This document shows positions 6,949 through 15,392 of a stretch of DNA of 64,000 nt, piece by piece. Numbering within the stretch: position 1 is the first letter of the stretch; each line of letters begins with the position of its first letter. Source of the DNA: Cohnella sp. CFH 77786 (lineage in GTDB: Bacteria > Bacillota > Bacilli > Paenibacillales > Paenibacillaceae); assembly GCF_019400745.1 (NCBI RefSeq), contig NZ_WJIB01000023.1, positions 1-64,000 of the forward strand. The letters run 5' to 3'. The notes beneath the pieces are model-generated. The model saw only the letters and a list, made by a program, of their open reading frames with translations, did no database searches and had not been told where the DNA came from. Both the position numbers and the translations under genes were made by a program.

Positions 6949-9831
6949 TCATCTGCGATAAGCGGCGGTGACGACTTCCCCCGTCCAACCTTCGGGAATC
7001 CGGACATTCAGCCGGACATCGTCGGGCGCTTCGGCGCGGATTCGGATCCGTCCGTCCTTCACGGTCCACTCGACTTCGATATGCCCTCCATGCGGGAGCG
7101 GCACTCGGCCGTTCGCCCACGCCAGACCGCAAGGCTGAGGCGCGATGATCGCTTCCTCCCATCCCGGCTTCTCCATCTTCACGCCCAGAATGCTCTCCGC
7201 CAGAAAATAACCCGGTGCGGCCGACCAGGCATGGCAATGGCTCCTCGTCAGCATGTTCGGATTGGCGCGGTTTTCCGCGAAATTCGGGTACATCTCCCAG
7301 CAGGTCGTCGCACCGTGGTCGATCATCCGTCCGTAGTTCTTCCGGATGTCGTCCAGCATCAAGTCATACTGTCCCGCCATCTTCAACGCTTCGTAGTAGA
7401 AGAAGGACATGAACGGACTTCCGATCGGAACGAAGCCGGCAGGCGGATACGCGAGATACGCTTCCAGCACCTGCCTCCTCTCTCCTTCCGCCGCGCCGCA
7501 CAAATACGCGACGACCTGGGTCTGCATGCTGAAGATCTCCGAACGCCTTCCGTCCCGGTGGATGCAATCCAGATAAGCCTGACGCTCTTCATCCCATAGA
7601 TGACGATTGATCGCGTCTTTGAGCCGGTTCGCCGCGGCCAGGAACAGGCTTCCCTCCTCGGCATGGCCGGCGGCCGCGGCCAGCAGAGCCGCCTTGCGGA
7701 GTGCCTGAACCAGGAACAGGTTCTGGTGGGTGACGATTCCCTCGTCGGGCTGGTCCATCGGCGCCCAGTCGAGCAGGTTCCAGGCCTTGATGTTCAGCAG
7801 CCCCGATTCGTCGAGATAGCGCAGGTAATGGGTCAACGTATGCCGGACCGAGGGCCAAATCTCGGCCGCGAAAGCGGCGTCTCCCGTATGGGACGCGAAT
7901 TCCTCGCAGGCGATCGCCCAGAAGAACGTCCAGTTCGGGATGACGCTGCTCCAGGCGCTCGGCACCTGGTCCAGATACAGCGGAGTGACGTCCCCGGAAC
8001 CGGGAACGAGCTTCAGGCACCGTTTGACGATTTCCGTCGCCCCGAATACGTAGTAATTGACCAAAGCTTCGTTGCGGCTGTCGCCCACCCAGAAAACCTG
8101 CTCGTAAGCCGGGCAATCGACGAACGTATCCTCCATGCAGAGGCGCGTCGTATGCCGGCTGATCTCCCAAATGTCGCCGAGCAGCGGATCCGAACAGCGG
8201 AACGAACCGTCGTCCGTCACGGGGTACGTGCTCTGGCGGAAATAGATCTCTTGGATCCGGACAGGCTCCCGGATATTCCGGATCGTGAGGATCAAATACC
8301 GCAGCCCGCGCCTGACCGGAGACTCGTACCGCTGCCGGCCCTCGCGGCAAACATAGCGGATCGTGTTGTCCAAGCCGAAGGTATGCTGGACGTAATCCTT
8401 CCGCCAGTATTCCACCCCGTATACGTCAAGCACCGTGCCTTCCTCCGCCTCGACTTCGAAACCGACGAAACCCGAACTTTCCGCGCCGAGGTCGATGACC
8501 AGCTCAAGGTCTCCTCCTTCCTCGAAAGCCGAGATCACCGCCGGCTCCGGAACGGGCAGAATCGCATTCCGGTAAGCGGGCGGTACCGCCCGCCTTTCCG
8601 CCGACGTTTTCCATACGTTCGCGCCGAATACGTCGTCTTCCGTATACAGCACCGGATCCACCGGACGGATCCAATCCTCCAGCGTCAGCAGTTGTTCCGC
8701 CGACGACATGCCGGCGGCGCGGACGAATTCGGGATCCTCCGTGCGCAGCTTCCTGCTCTTCGCGTCATCCAGCGAATCTTCCCGGGTGTCGAACGGTCCG
8801 ACGGCGACGAACGGAACTTTGCCGTTACCGTCCCCGGACTCGAGCGGGGAGCGCATGGTGAACGGAACGGCGCCATCGATGCCCAGATGGAAGCCCCAGC
8901 CGTGCATGCTCGGCGTCGTAACGTCGATCAGGACCAAATGCTCGCCCTTCGTTAATCGCAGCCGGCCATACCGTTCGGGAGGTTCGCCGGTCCACGGGCC
9001 GCAAGGAAGGCCGTCCACCCAGAGGCCGTCCGCATGGACCCCGCCGGGAAATCCGATCGTGACGTCGCCATCATCCTGCAGAATGAGCACCGTGGCCAAA
9101 TAACCCGTGAAGCCGACGGGATTGGCGTGGTTCACGCTGCCCGGGATCATCTGGGGACGCAAATCGATGACGGCCGAATAGCGGGGCGTTGTCACCCGGG
9201 AGAGGGCGGCAATGCTCGCGGGGTAGCGTTTCTCCTCCGTGAGAAAGGGAATATCGCGGGCCCGTAAATTCGTCCAAGGCATACAGCCTGCCTTCCCGAT
9301 GACGGAAGCGTCCTGCCAGCCGGCATCGTCGAACGAAGGCTCGAGCCAACGGTCATCCCACATCCTGGCGTCGTACACTTCCGCGAAGCCCTGCTGGCAG
9401 GACATGCGGGGCGAATTCGCCTGCAGGGCTTCGTGTTTGGCGGTTTTCCACCCGGTTCCCGTCCCGCCCAGCACCTCCCCGTTCCGTTCGATTTCCGCCA
9501 GCAGCCCGCCTCGTCCGCGCAAGTAATAGAAGTTGCTTACGCCGAAATGCATGACGAGCGCGGCTACGGTGTTGTCCCCGTCGGGACGCAGCAGATGGCC
9601 GATCGCGTAGGTGTCGTAAGATTGCTCCTTCGGCCAGGAACGCACCGGTCCGCGCCCGACGTAAACCCCGTTGACGTACAGCACGTACCTGGAGTCCGCC
9701 GAGATATGGAGGTTCACCCCTTCCGCTTCGTCCGCCCGACAATCGAAACGCCCGCGGAAACACCGCCACTCGTTGCGCGGACTTTCCGCCGTTCCTCCCC
9801 AAATCCAGGAAGAGCTCCATTTCCGATCCAT
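6949..9831 (-). CDS. Alpha-L-rhamnosidase-like glycoside hydrolase (GH78)
   Basis: 960 aa, no signal peptide, so probably cytoplasmic. The N-terminal part (1-400) is beta-rich with jelly-roll-like modules; residues 35-70 (ISADSRYVLYVNG...GRGP) match the GH78 N-terminal lectin-like domain. The (alpha/alpha)6 catalytic domain spans about 540-890. It shows DCPAYEQVFWVGD (572-584), the position of the catalytic Asp-rich loop, WEMYPNF (845-851) with the candidate catalytic Glu, and SHCHAWSAAPGYF (864-876). A C-terminal beta domain follows. GH78 enzymes release alpha-L-rhamnose from plant and microbial glycans. Start ATG 9831 with AAGGGGG 8 nt upstream. Divergent from an AraC gene, its likely regulator. 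Confidence 0.85.
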   Translation of the reverse strand: MDRKWSSSWIWGGTAESPRNEWRCFRGRFDCRADEAEGVNLHISADSRYVLYVNGVYVGRGPVRSWPKEQSYDTYAIGHLLRPDGDNTVAALVMHFGVSNFYYLRGRGGLLAEIERNGEVLGGTGTGWKTAKHEALQANSPRMSCQQGFAEVYDARMWDDRWLEPSFDDAGWQDASVIGKAGCMPWTNLRARDIPFLTEEKRYPASIAALSRVTTPRYSAVIDLRPQMIPGSVNHANPVGFTGYLATVLILQDDGDVTIGFPGGVHADGLWVDGLPCGPWTGEPPERYGRLRLTKGEHLVLIDVTTPSMHGWGFHLGIDGAVPFTMRSPLESGDGNGKVPFVAVGPFDTREDSLDDAKSRKLRTEDPEFVRAAGMSSAEQLLTLEDWIRPVDPVLYTEDDVFGANVWKTSAERRAVPPAYRNAILPVPEPAVISAFEEGGDLELVIDLGAESSGFVGFEVEAEEGTVLDVYGVEYWRKDYVQHTFGLDNTIRYVCREGRQRYESPVRRGLRYLILTIRNIREPVRIQEIYFRQSTYPVTDDGSFRCSDPLLGDIWEISRHTTRLCMEDTFVDCPAYEQVFWVGDSRNEALVNYYVFGATEIVKRCLKLVPGSGDVTPLYLDQVPSAWSSVIPNWTFFWAIACEEFASHTGDAAFAAEIWPSVRHTLTHYLRYLDESGLLNIKAWNLLDWAPMDQPDEGIVTHQNLFLVQALRKAALLAAAAGHAEEGSLFLAAANRLKDAINRHLWDEERQAYLDCIHRDGRRSEIFSMQTQVVAYLCGAAEGERRQVLEAYLAYPPAGFVPIGSPFMSFFYYEALKMAGQYDLMLDDIRKNYGRMIDHGATTCWEMYPNFAENRANPNMLTRSHCHAWSAAPGYFLAESILGVKMEKPGWEEAIIAPQPCGLAWANGRVPLPHGGHIEVEWTVKDGRIRIRAEAPDDVRLNVRIPEGWTGEVVTAAYRR

Positions 9832-9897
9832 TCCCGTTCCCCCTTCAAATCGGTATTTCTATTCTCATTGTAAGGGAACGTTTCCGCCATAAAAGGG

Positions 9898-9926
9898 TTG
9901 ATCCTGCCATTATAGGGGGGTATGAT
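9898..9926 (+). promoter_or_regulatory. Promoter of the AraC gene next to GH78
   Basis: -35 TTGATC (9898-9903), 17-bp spacer, -10 TATGAT (9921-9926), about 30 bp before the GTG start of the AraC gene, in the 125-bp divergent gap. Confidence 0.55.
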
Positions 9927-9956
9927 GACATCAAATGAAAGGAGGAGAGCGGTCGA

Positions 9957-10829
9957 GTGGCACGCAAAGCGAAGGAAACGACGGCGGCACGCCTGTTCTT
10001 CGACGATAGCCTTCCGTTCTACGCGAACCGGGTCGAGGAATCGTTCGAGCTCCATTACCATGATCATGAATTCACCGAAATCAACTATGTCGCCGAAGGG
10101 ACCGGTTTCCACTATGTCGGCGACGAAACCGTGTCCGTCACCCAAGGAGAACTGTTCATCCTGCCGCTCGGCACCTCTCACGTGTATCGGCCGCGCTCTG
10201 CGGATGCCCGGGACCCGCTCGTGATCTACAATTTCATTTTCGTCCCCGACCGGGTGGCGGACGCGATCCGACACGTCCCGTTCCTGGAAGAGATGCCGGA
10301 AACGCTGGGTCTTCTGAATCTGGCTCCCGGCCGGCCGACCTGGCGCAAGCTCCGCGACCGGGCCGGGGCGTTCCGCTCCTTCTTCGAGCAAGCGCACCGG
10401 GAGCTGCATCGCCGCCAAACCGGCTTCATTCCCCGCGTCTATGGACTGTTTCTGTCTCTGATCGCGGAGATCGAAAGAACGCTGCGCGCCGAATCGTCCG
10501 ACGCCCGCGCGGAACGCTCCGGGTGGGCGCAAGCGATGGCCTTCGTCGAAAGCTCCTATGCGGACCGGATCACGGCCCGGCAAGCGGCTGCGGAAGCCGG
10601 GGTCAGCACGAGACATTTTCACCGCTTGTTTGTCCGGGAAACCGGGAGCACGTTTTCGGAATTCCTGCAGAAGCTTCGGATCGAGAAAAGCCGCGAGCTG
10701 CTGACGGGTACGCGCCTGTCGGTTCAGGAAATCGCCGAAGCCGTCGGTTATCAGGACAAGAAGCATTTTCTGGAGCTGTTCAAGAGAACGACCGGGCTGA
10801 CGCCGCGCGAGTACCGTTCAGGCAAGTAA
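9957..10829 (+). CDS. AraC-family regulator, probably of the GH78 gene
   Basis: 290 aa. N-terminal cupin-like effector domain (about 15-110, with HYHDHEFTEINYVAEG and QGELFILPLGTSHVY), then a C-terminal AraC DNA-binding domain with two helix-turn-helix units (about 190-288). The second contains LSVQEIAEAVGYQDKKHFLELFKRTTGLTPREYR, the AraC signature. Start GTG 9957, with AAAGGAGGAG ending about 9 nt upstream. Divergent transcription from the GH78 gene with a short shared control region suggests it activates that gene in response to a rhamnoside or its product. The effector is inferred. Confidence 0.88.
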   Translation: MARKAKETTAARLFFDDSLPFYANRVEESFELHYHDHEFTEINYVAEGTGFHYVGDETVSVTQGELFILPLGTSHVYRPRSADARDPLVIYNFIFVPDRVADAIRHVPFLEEMPETLGLLNLAPGRPTWRKLRDRAGAFRSFFEQAHRELHRRQTGFIPRVYGLFLSLIAEIERTLRAESSDARAERSGWAQAMAFVESSYADRITARQAAAEAGVSTRHFHRLFVRETGSTFSEFLQKLRIEKSRELLTGTRLSVQEIAEAVGYQDKKHFLELFKRTTGLTPREYRSGK

Positions 10830-10863
10830 CGAATTGAATACTTTCTGAATCACTTGACGAAAA

Positions 10864-10894
10864 CAGGCATGGAGCCTTGAGCTCCATGCCTGTC
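10864..10894 (-). terminator. Terminator downstream of the 64-aa gene
   Basis: ACAGGCATGGAGC (10864-10876) pairs perfectly over 13 bp with GCTCCATGCCTGT (10882-10894). On the minus strand the stem is followed by TTTTC, so it serves the minus-strand small gene and could also stop the convergent AraC transcript. Confidence 0.7.
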
Positions 10895-10922
10895 CGTTCA
10901 TGCATCCAAAACCGGCCAACGA

Positions 10923-11117
10923 TTAATGGTAGATCGTCGGATTGCGGTAACAGCAAATGATTTCGAGCGCCCGGCACAGTTCCCGAATGTCTCTATCCTT
11001 CATCTTCTCCAAGGTGTCGCGGACCAACCGTTCCAAATCGCGGTCCGTGACAGCCGGGATGTCGCGGCGGACGCTGACGTGCAAGGCATCCGTGTTCTTG
11101 TTTCCGATCAGTTGCAC
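10923..11117 (-). CDS. Small protein of unknown function (64 aa)
   Basis: Begins MQLIGNKNTDALHVSVRRD and ends CRALEIICCYRNPTIYH. Start is GTG 11117 with GGAGGG 8 nt upstream. It has a strand-like start and a charged, helix-forming middle (DRDLERLVRDTLEKMKDRD), no signal peptide and no membrane segment; two adjacent Cys lie near the end. I do not recognise a family. The good ribosome-binding site and a perfect terminator on the same strand just after the stop argue that it is a genuine single-gene unit. Confidence 0.55.
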   Translation of the reverse strand: MQLIGNKNTDALHVSVRRDIPAVTDRDLERLVRDTLEKMKDRDIRELCRALEIICCYRNPTIYH

Positions 11118-11306
11118 GGTAAAAACCCTCCATTAAGCCAATGAGGGTTAGCGCGAACCCCTTGGCAGCTTGGCAGTCATAGTTCCGGCGAACCTTAGAC
11201 CCATAGCTTTGCGTCCTTGTTTTTCAACAAGTTTGCCATTTCAGCGGGATATTCGGTTATGGGCGATGCCTGTCTATCCGTACCATATCAGTTACTTAAC
11301 CGTTCG

Positions 11307-11425
11307 TCAATCCGATTCCTCAGAAAAAGACGTTCGCGGCGCCACGTTCATCCGGAACGCGGACGGGCTGAAGCCGGTTTCGCGGCGGAACGCTTTCGCG
11401 AAGTGATTCGTATCCGCGACCACGA
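11307..11425 (-). pseudogene. Remnant of an AraC-family regulator (last helix-turn-helix)
   Basis: The minus frame reads DTNHFAKAFRRETGFSPSAFR followed by a short tail and a stop at 11307. This is the C-terminal signature of AraC regulators (x-x-H-F-x-K-x-F-R-R-E-T-G-x-S-P-x-x-F-R). Nothing recognisable of the remaining 250 or so residues is present; the frame is lost near 11425, where a GH29 remnant on the other strand begins soon after. Confidence 0.65.
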
Positions 11426-11479
11426 TGATTATCCGGCTTACGGGGACAAGATCCACCCGATGCGCGACAACGAAGCTTA

Positions 11480-11803
11480 CAAGCGGAATCCTTCCACCTT
11501 CGTCCGGTCAAACGGAGTTCCCGAAGCGAATGGGGACGGTATACCCAGAATGGCAAAACGCTTTACGCGCATGTTTTCGAAGAAAACGTCGGCCCGATCC
11601 TCCTGCCCGGACTGGCGGGCAAGGTGCGCAAAGCGCGCTTGCTGGCGGACGGCTCCGAATTGTTCCTGTCCCGTCCCTGGAACGCGGCCATGTTTCCGGA
11701 TGACGCCTGCGTGAGCTTCGCTCGCCCGGAGCATCTATCCTACCCGCTCCCGGATCCGCGCGATACGGTAATCGAGCTGGAGTTGTCGCAAAGGATCCTG
11801 TAA
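11480..11803 (+). pseudogene. Remnant of an alpha-L-fucosidase (GH29), C-terminal end with a frameshift
   Basis: The frame GEWGRYTQNGKTLYAHVFEE (first residue uncertain) continues through LAGKVRKARLLADGSEL to a stop at 11803 and matches the C-terminal beta-sandwich start of GH29 fucosidases (WGRYTxxGxxLYAHVF). The preceding stretch SGQTEFPK lies in another frame, so a frameshift falls near 11528. The catalytic barrel, about 350 residues, is absent. It ends in a good terminator, so it was the last gene of a former transcription unit. Confidence 0.7.
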
Positions 11804-11810
11804 CGCGTTC

Positions 11811-11847
11811 GCCCCGCTGTCACGCCGAATCGGCAGCGGGGCTTTTT
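11811..11847 (+). terminator. Terminator after the GH29 remnant
   Basis: GCCCCGCTG (11811-11819) pairs with CAGCGGGGC (11834-11842), followed by TTTTT. Confidence 0.75.
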
Positions 11848-11911
11848 GATCTATTTTCCTATTGAATTAAGCCTCTACCGTCAGGAAAGAAGGGCGCGGT
11901 CGACCTAAGCC

Positions 11912-12931
11912 TTACGCCAGCTCCACCATCGCCTTGATGACCTTCGATTCCGGCATCAGCCAATCGGCGAATCGGCCGATCATTTGGTCCAGCGTTGCGC
12001 GGTGGGTGATGTAGCGGTTGATGTCGACCCCTCCCGCCCGCACCAAGGCCATGACGTTTTCGAAATCTTCCCGGACGGCATTCCGGCTCCCCATGAGCGT
12101 CATTTCTTTCTTGTGAAAATCCGGGTCGTGAAACGTAATATCCGCTTTGACCAGCCCGACGTACACCAGCTTGCCGCCATGGGAGACATAGTCGAAAGCC
12201 TGCGCCATCGAGCGGGCGCTGCCGGTCGCATCGAACACGACCGACGGAAGCTCGGAGCCGTTGCCGGCCAACAGGGTCCCCATCGGATCCTCCGCCGCGT
12301 TCACCTTCAGATCCGCGCCCGCCCACGAACGGCAGAACTCGAGCCGCTCCTCGTTCAGATCCATGGCGATCACTTTGGCGCCCCGGTGTTTGGCGAAGGC
12401 CATCACGCCGAGCCCGATCGGACCGCCTCCGATGACAAGCGCCGTCTCTCCCGGCCGGATGTCCGACCGGCGAACCGCATGGGCGCCGATCGCCAGCGGC
12501 TCCAGCATCGCGGCTTCATCGAGCGACAACCCTTCCGTCCGGATCAAATGGGTGACCGGCACCGCGATCCGCTCTCGCATGCCGCCGTCGACGTGGACGC
12601 CGAGTACCTTCATGGACGTGCAGCAATTCGTTTTGCCGTTCCGGCAGGCGATGCAGCTCCCGCAGTGCAAGTACGGCACGATGCCGACCTGGTCCCCCGC
12701 TTGGAGTCCCGCGGCGTTCGGGCTGATCCGCTCGATGACGCCAGCCAGCTCATGGCCGAGAATGCGCGGATATTCGAAAAAAGGCTGGTTGCCCTTGTAA
12801 GCGTGCAGATCGGTACCGCAGATGCCGATCCTGCGGATGCCGACGATCGCCTCGCCCGGTCCCATCTCCGGTTCCGGCAAATCCGCGCGGTAACGGAACG
12901 ATTCGACGGTTTCGCACACGATGCCTTTCAT
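11912..12931 (-). CDS. Zinc-dependent alcohol dehydrogenase, probable L-galactonate 5-dehydrogenase
   Basis: 339 aa from ATG 12931, which overlaps the upstream stop as ATGA; a GTG 9 bp earlier is possible. Medium-chain dehydrogenase: the catalytic zinc region has GICGTDLH and GHELAG, the structural zinc site is CGSCIACRNGKTNC, and the NAD(P) fold carries VIGGGPIGLG. The family includes L-idonate, L-galactonate and threonine dehydrogenases. Being last in an operon with a lactonase, tagaturonate reductase and altronate dehydratase makes oxidation of L-galactonate to D-tagaturonate the most economical role. The sequence alone does not fix the substrate. Confidence 0.8.
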   Translation of the reverse strand: MKGIVCETVESFRYRADLPEPEMGPGEAIVGIRRIGICGTDLHAYKGNQPFFEYPRILGHELAGVIERISPNAAGLQAGDQVGIVPYLHCGSCIACRNGKTNCCTSMKVLGVHVDGGMRERIAVPVTHLIRTEGLSLDEAAMLEPLAIGAHAVRRSDIRPGETALVIGGGPIGLGVMAFAKHRGAKVIAMDLNEERLEFCRSWAGADLKVNAAEDPMGTLLAGNGSELPSVVFDATGSARSMAQAFDYVSHGGKLVYVGLVKADITFHDPDFHKKEMTLMGSRNAVREDFENVMALVRAGGVDINRYITHRATLDQMIGRFADWLMPESKVIKAMVELA

Positions 12932-13893
12932 TCGGACCACCCGCTTCCCGACCGATGGATGTTTTCGTTATATTCCGGCCTTCCGCTCACCCAGGTCTCG
13001 TCCAGAACCGGAGCGAGAAGGCTCAGCACTTCTTGCAGCAGCGCTTCGTCGATCGGCTCCTCCGTCCATTTGGCATTTTTGACGATGTTGTCCGGATTCG
13101 CCGTGCTGACGAGCGTCGTCGGAATCCGTTCTTCCGCGGTGGAGAACTGCACGGCCAGCTTGGCGATATCGGCGCCGACGGACGCGCAGTAGTCCGCGGC
13201 TTGCTTGCAGGCCGCCTTAAGCGTCGGGCTGGCCGGATGCCAATCCGGCGTGCCGCGCGTGCTCAGCAGCCCCATCGACAGCGGTGATGCGTTCACGAGC
13301 CCGATGCCTCTCGATTCAAGCATCGGGAGCAGCCGCATCAGCGTCGTGTCGTTCAACGAATAATGGCAATACGAGATGATGGCGTCCACATCTACCTGAG
13401 GGAGCAGAATCTCGAACAACTGCAGAGGTAGCCCGCAAATGCCGCCGAACCGGATTTTTCCTTGCTCCTTCAACCGGTTAAGCGCGGGGATGGCTTCTTC
13501 AAGGATAATGGCGGCGGGAACGAATTCGATATCGTGCAGAAACAGAATGTCCAAGTAATCCGTATGGAGCCGCGCCAAGCTTTCCTCCAGGCTGCTCTCG
13601 ATCCGTTTGGCGGTGAAGTCGAACGAATCCGCTCCATACCGCCCCGCCTTGGTGGATAACAGGAATTTGTCTCGCGGCAACTGACGGAGCGCTTCTCCGA
13701 GCACGGTTTCGGCTTTGGTCAGACCATAGTAGGGCGAAACGTCGATGTAATTGATGCCGGCGTCCAGAGCGGCATGGACGGCGCGGATCCCTTCGCGATC
13801 GTCCGTCTCGCGGAACACCGACCCGAGGGAGGAAGCGCCGAAGCCGAGGATCGAGACGTCGAGCCCCGTACGGCCCAGTTTGCGGTATTTCAT
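12928..13893 (-). CDS. Aldo/keto reductase, probable L-galactose 1-dehydrogenase
   Basis: 321 aa from ATG 13893, whose A is the last base of the upstream stop (TAATG). It starts MKYRKLGRTGLDVSILGFGAS. The AKR tetrad is visible: Asp and Tyr in INYIDVSPYYG, Lys in LLSTKAGRYG and His in ILFLHDIEF. The layout and length resemble L-galactose dehydrogenase and D-threo-aldose 1-dehydrogenase, which oxidise the anomeric carbon of L-galactose or L-fucose to a lactone with NAD(P). The operon contains the enzymes for the resulting L-galactonate but no fuconate dehydratase, so L-galactose is favoured. The next gene overlaps by 4 nt. Confidence 0.8.
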   Translation of the reverse strand: MKYRKLGRTGLDVSILGFGASSLGSVFRETDDREGIRAVHAALDAGINYIDVSPYYGLTKAETVLGEALRQLPRDKFLLSTKAGRYGADSFDFTAKRIESSLEESLARLHTDYLDILFLHDIEFVPAAIILEEAIPALNRLKEQGKIRFGGICGLPLQLFEILLPQVDVDAIISYCHYSLNDTTLMRLLPMLESRGIGLVNASPLSMGLLSTRGTPDWHPASPTLKAACKQAADYCASVGADIAKLAVQFSTAEERIPTTLVSTANPDNIVKNAKWTEEPIDEALLQEVLSLLAPVLDETWVSGRPEYNENIHRSGSGWSE

Positions 13894-15392
13894 TACAGAA
13901 TCACTCCATCCTTGAAAATGGCGATCTCGCGGAACCCGTTCGTTTCGCTCCGAGTCCGGGTTTCCCCGGAAGCGAGCGCGATCAGATCGTCCCAGAGTTC
14001 GTCCGCGAGCTCTTGCATCGTCCGTCCTTCCAGAAGGCGCCCCGCGTTGAAATCGATCCAATTTTTCTTGCGCGCGGCCAGATCCGAGTTCGTCGAAATT
14101 TTCACCGTCGGAACCGGTCCGCCGAAAGGCGTGCCGCGTCCCGTCGTAAACAGGACGATATGAGCGCCCCCCGCCGCCAGTGCCGTAACGGACACGAGGT
14201 CGTTGCCCGGCGCTTCGAGCAGGTTCAGACCGATGCGGCTGACCCTGCCGCCATAGGGCACGACGTCGGTCACGGCCGCATGCCCGCCTTTCTGAGTACA
14301 GCCCAGCGACTTCTCCTCGAGCGTCGTGATGCCGCCCGCTTTGTTGCCCGGAGACGGATTCTCGTAGATATCCTGGCCGTGACGGATGAAGTATTCCTTG
14401 AATCCGTTGATCAGGTCCACGATTTGTCCGAACACCCGCTCGCTATCCGCTCGGTTCATCAGGATCGTCTCGGCCCCGAACATTTCGGGCACCTCGGTCA
14501 GGATCGCCGTTCCTCCGGACGCGATCAAGCGGTCGGACACCGCTCCGACGAGCGGATTGGCCGTAATGCCGGACAAGCCGTCCGACCCGCCGCACTTGAG
14601 GCCGAGCTTGAGCTTCGACACGGGAACGGGTACGCGTTCGAACGTCTCGGCATAGGCTGCGAGTTCTTCGATCAGGGCGAGGCCGGCTTCCAGCTCGTCG
14701 TCCTCGTCTTGGGCTTTCATGAACTTGACCCGTCTGGGATCGACATCGCCGATTGCCTGGCGGAACGACTCGATTTGGTTGTTCTCGCAGCCCAGACCCA
14801 CGACCAGAACGCCTGCCGCGTTCGGATGGCGGACGAGGGAGGCGAGCAGCTTCTGCGTATGCGACAAGTCGTCGCCGAGCTGCGAGCAGCCGAACGGATG
14901 GGCGAAATGATAAACGCCGTCCACCCTCCCGGAATGGATATCGCTGGCCCGTTTGGCCAAGATTTCGCAAGTTTTGTTGATGCAGCCGACGGTGTTGATG
15001 ATCCAGATTTCGTTGCGGATACCGACTTCCCCGTCCGTGCGGACGTATCCTTGGAACGTGCGGGTTTCCTGATGCTTCTCTGCGGCAAACGGCAATCCGG
15101 GCTCCGGCTCGTAACGGTAATCCAGCAGGCCGCTGAGTCCCGTCGCGAGATTGTGCGTATGCACCCAAACACCGGGCTTCAGATCTTCCGTCGCTTTGCC
15201 GATCGAATAGCCGAACTTGAGGATGTCTTGGCCCCGAGCGACGGGACGGGTCAATATTTTGTGCCCTCGCGGAACCTCGTCCGCCACCGTCAGCCGCTCG
15301 CCGTCTTCCAACGTCAGCAGTTCACCGGCCGCGAAAGGCCGAAGCGCGACGATTACCTGATCGTTCGCCGATAACCGGATCCAATCGCTCAC
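13893..15392 (-). CDS. uxaA: Altronate dehydratase (UxaA family)
   Basis: 499 aa from GTG 15392, which overlaps the upstream stop as GTGA and has AAAGGGGAG 7 nt upstream. The length matches full UxaA. The N-terminal SAF domain covers about 1-85 and the large catalytic domain the remainder, with GYVRTDGEVGIRNEIWIINT, HPFGCSQLGDD, GLGCENNQ, KCGGSDGLSGITANP and SLGCTQKGGHA. The conserved cysteines probably coordinate the catalytic metal. The reaction is D-altronate to 2-keto-3-deoxy-D-gluconate plus water. In galacturonate pathways it acts after tagaturonate reductase, which is the next gene upstream here. No KDG kinase or aldolase is in this operon, so KDG must be handled elsewhere. Confidence 0.88.
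   Translation of the reverse strand: MSDWIRLSANDQVIVALRPFAAGELLTLEDGERLTVADEVPRGHKILTRPVARGQDILKFGYSIGKATEDLKPGVWVHTHNLATGLSGLLDYRYEPEPGLPFAAEKHQETRTFQGYVRTDGEVGIRNEIWIINTVGCINKTCEILAKRASDIHSGRVDGVYHFAHPFGCSQLGDDLSHTQKLLASLVRHPNAAGVLVVGLGCENNQIESFRQAIGDVDPRRVKFMKAQDEDDELEAGLALIEELAAYAETFERVPVPVSKLKLGLKCGGSDGLSGITANPLVGAVSDRLIASGGTAILTEVPEMFGAETILMNRADSERVFGQIVDLINGFKEYFIRHGQDIYENPSPGNKAGGITTLEEKSLGCTQKGGHAAVTDVVPYGGRVSRIGLNLLEAPGNDLVSVTALAAGGAHIVLFTTGRGTPFGGPVPTVKISTNSDLAARKKNWIDFNAGRLLEGRTMQELADELWDDLIALASGETRTRSETNGFREIAIFKDGVIL

Noticed and set aside
6711-7007. Minus-strand frame between the WYL and GH78 genes
   Set aside because: No recognisable motif or ribosome-binding site, overlaps the end of GH78 in another frame; treated as non-coding.
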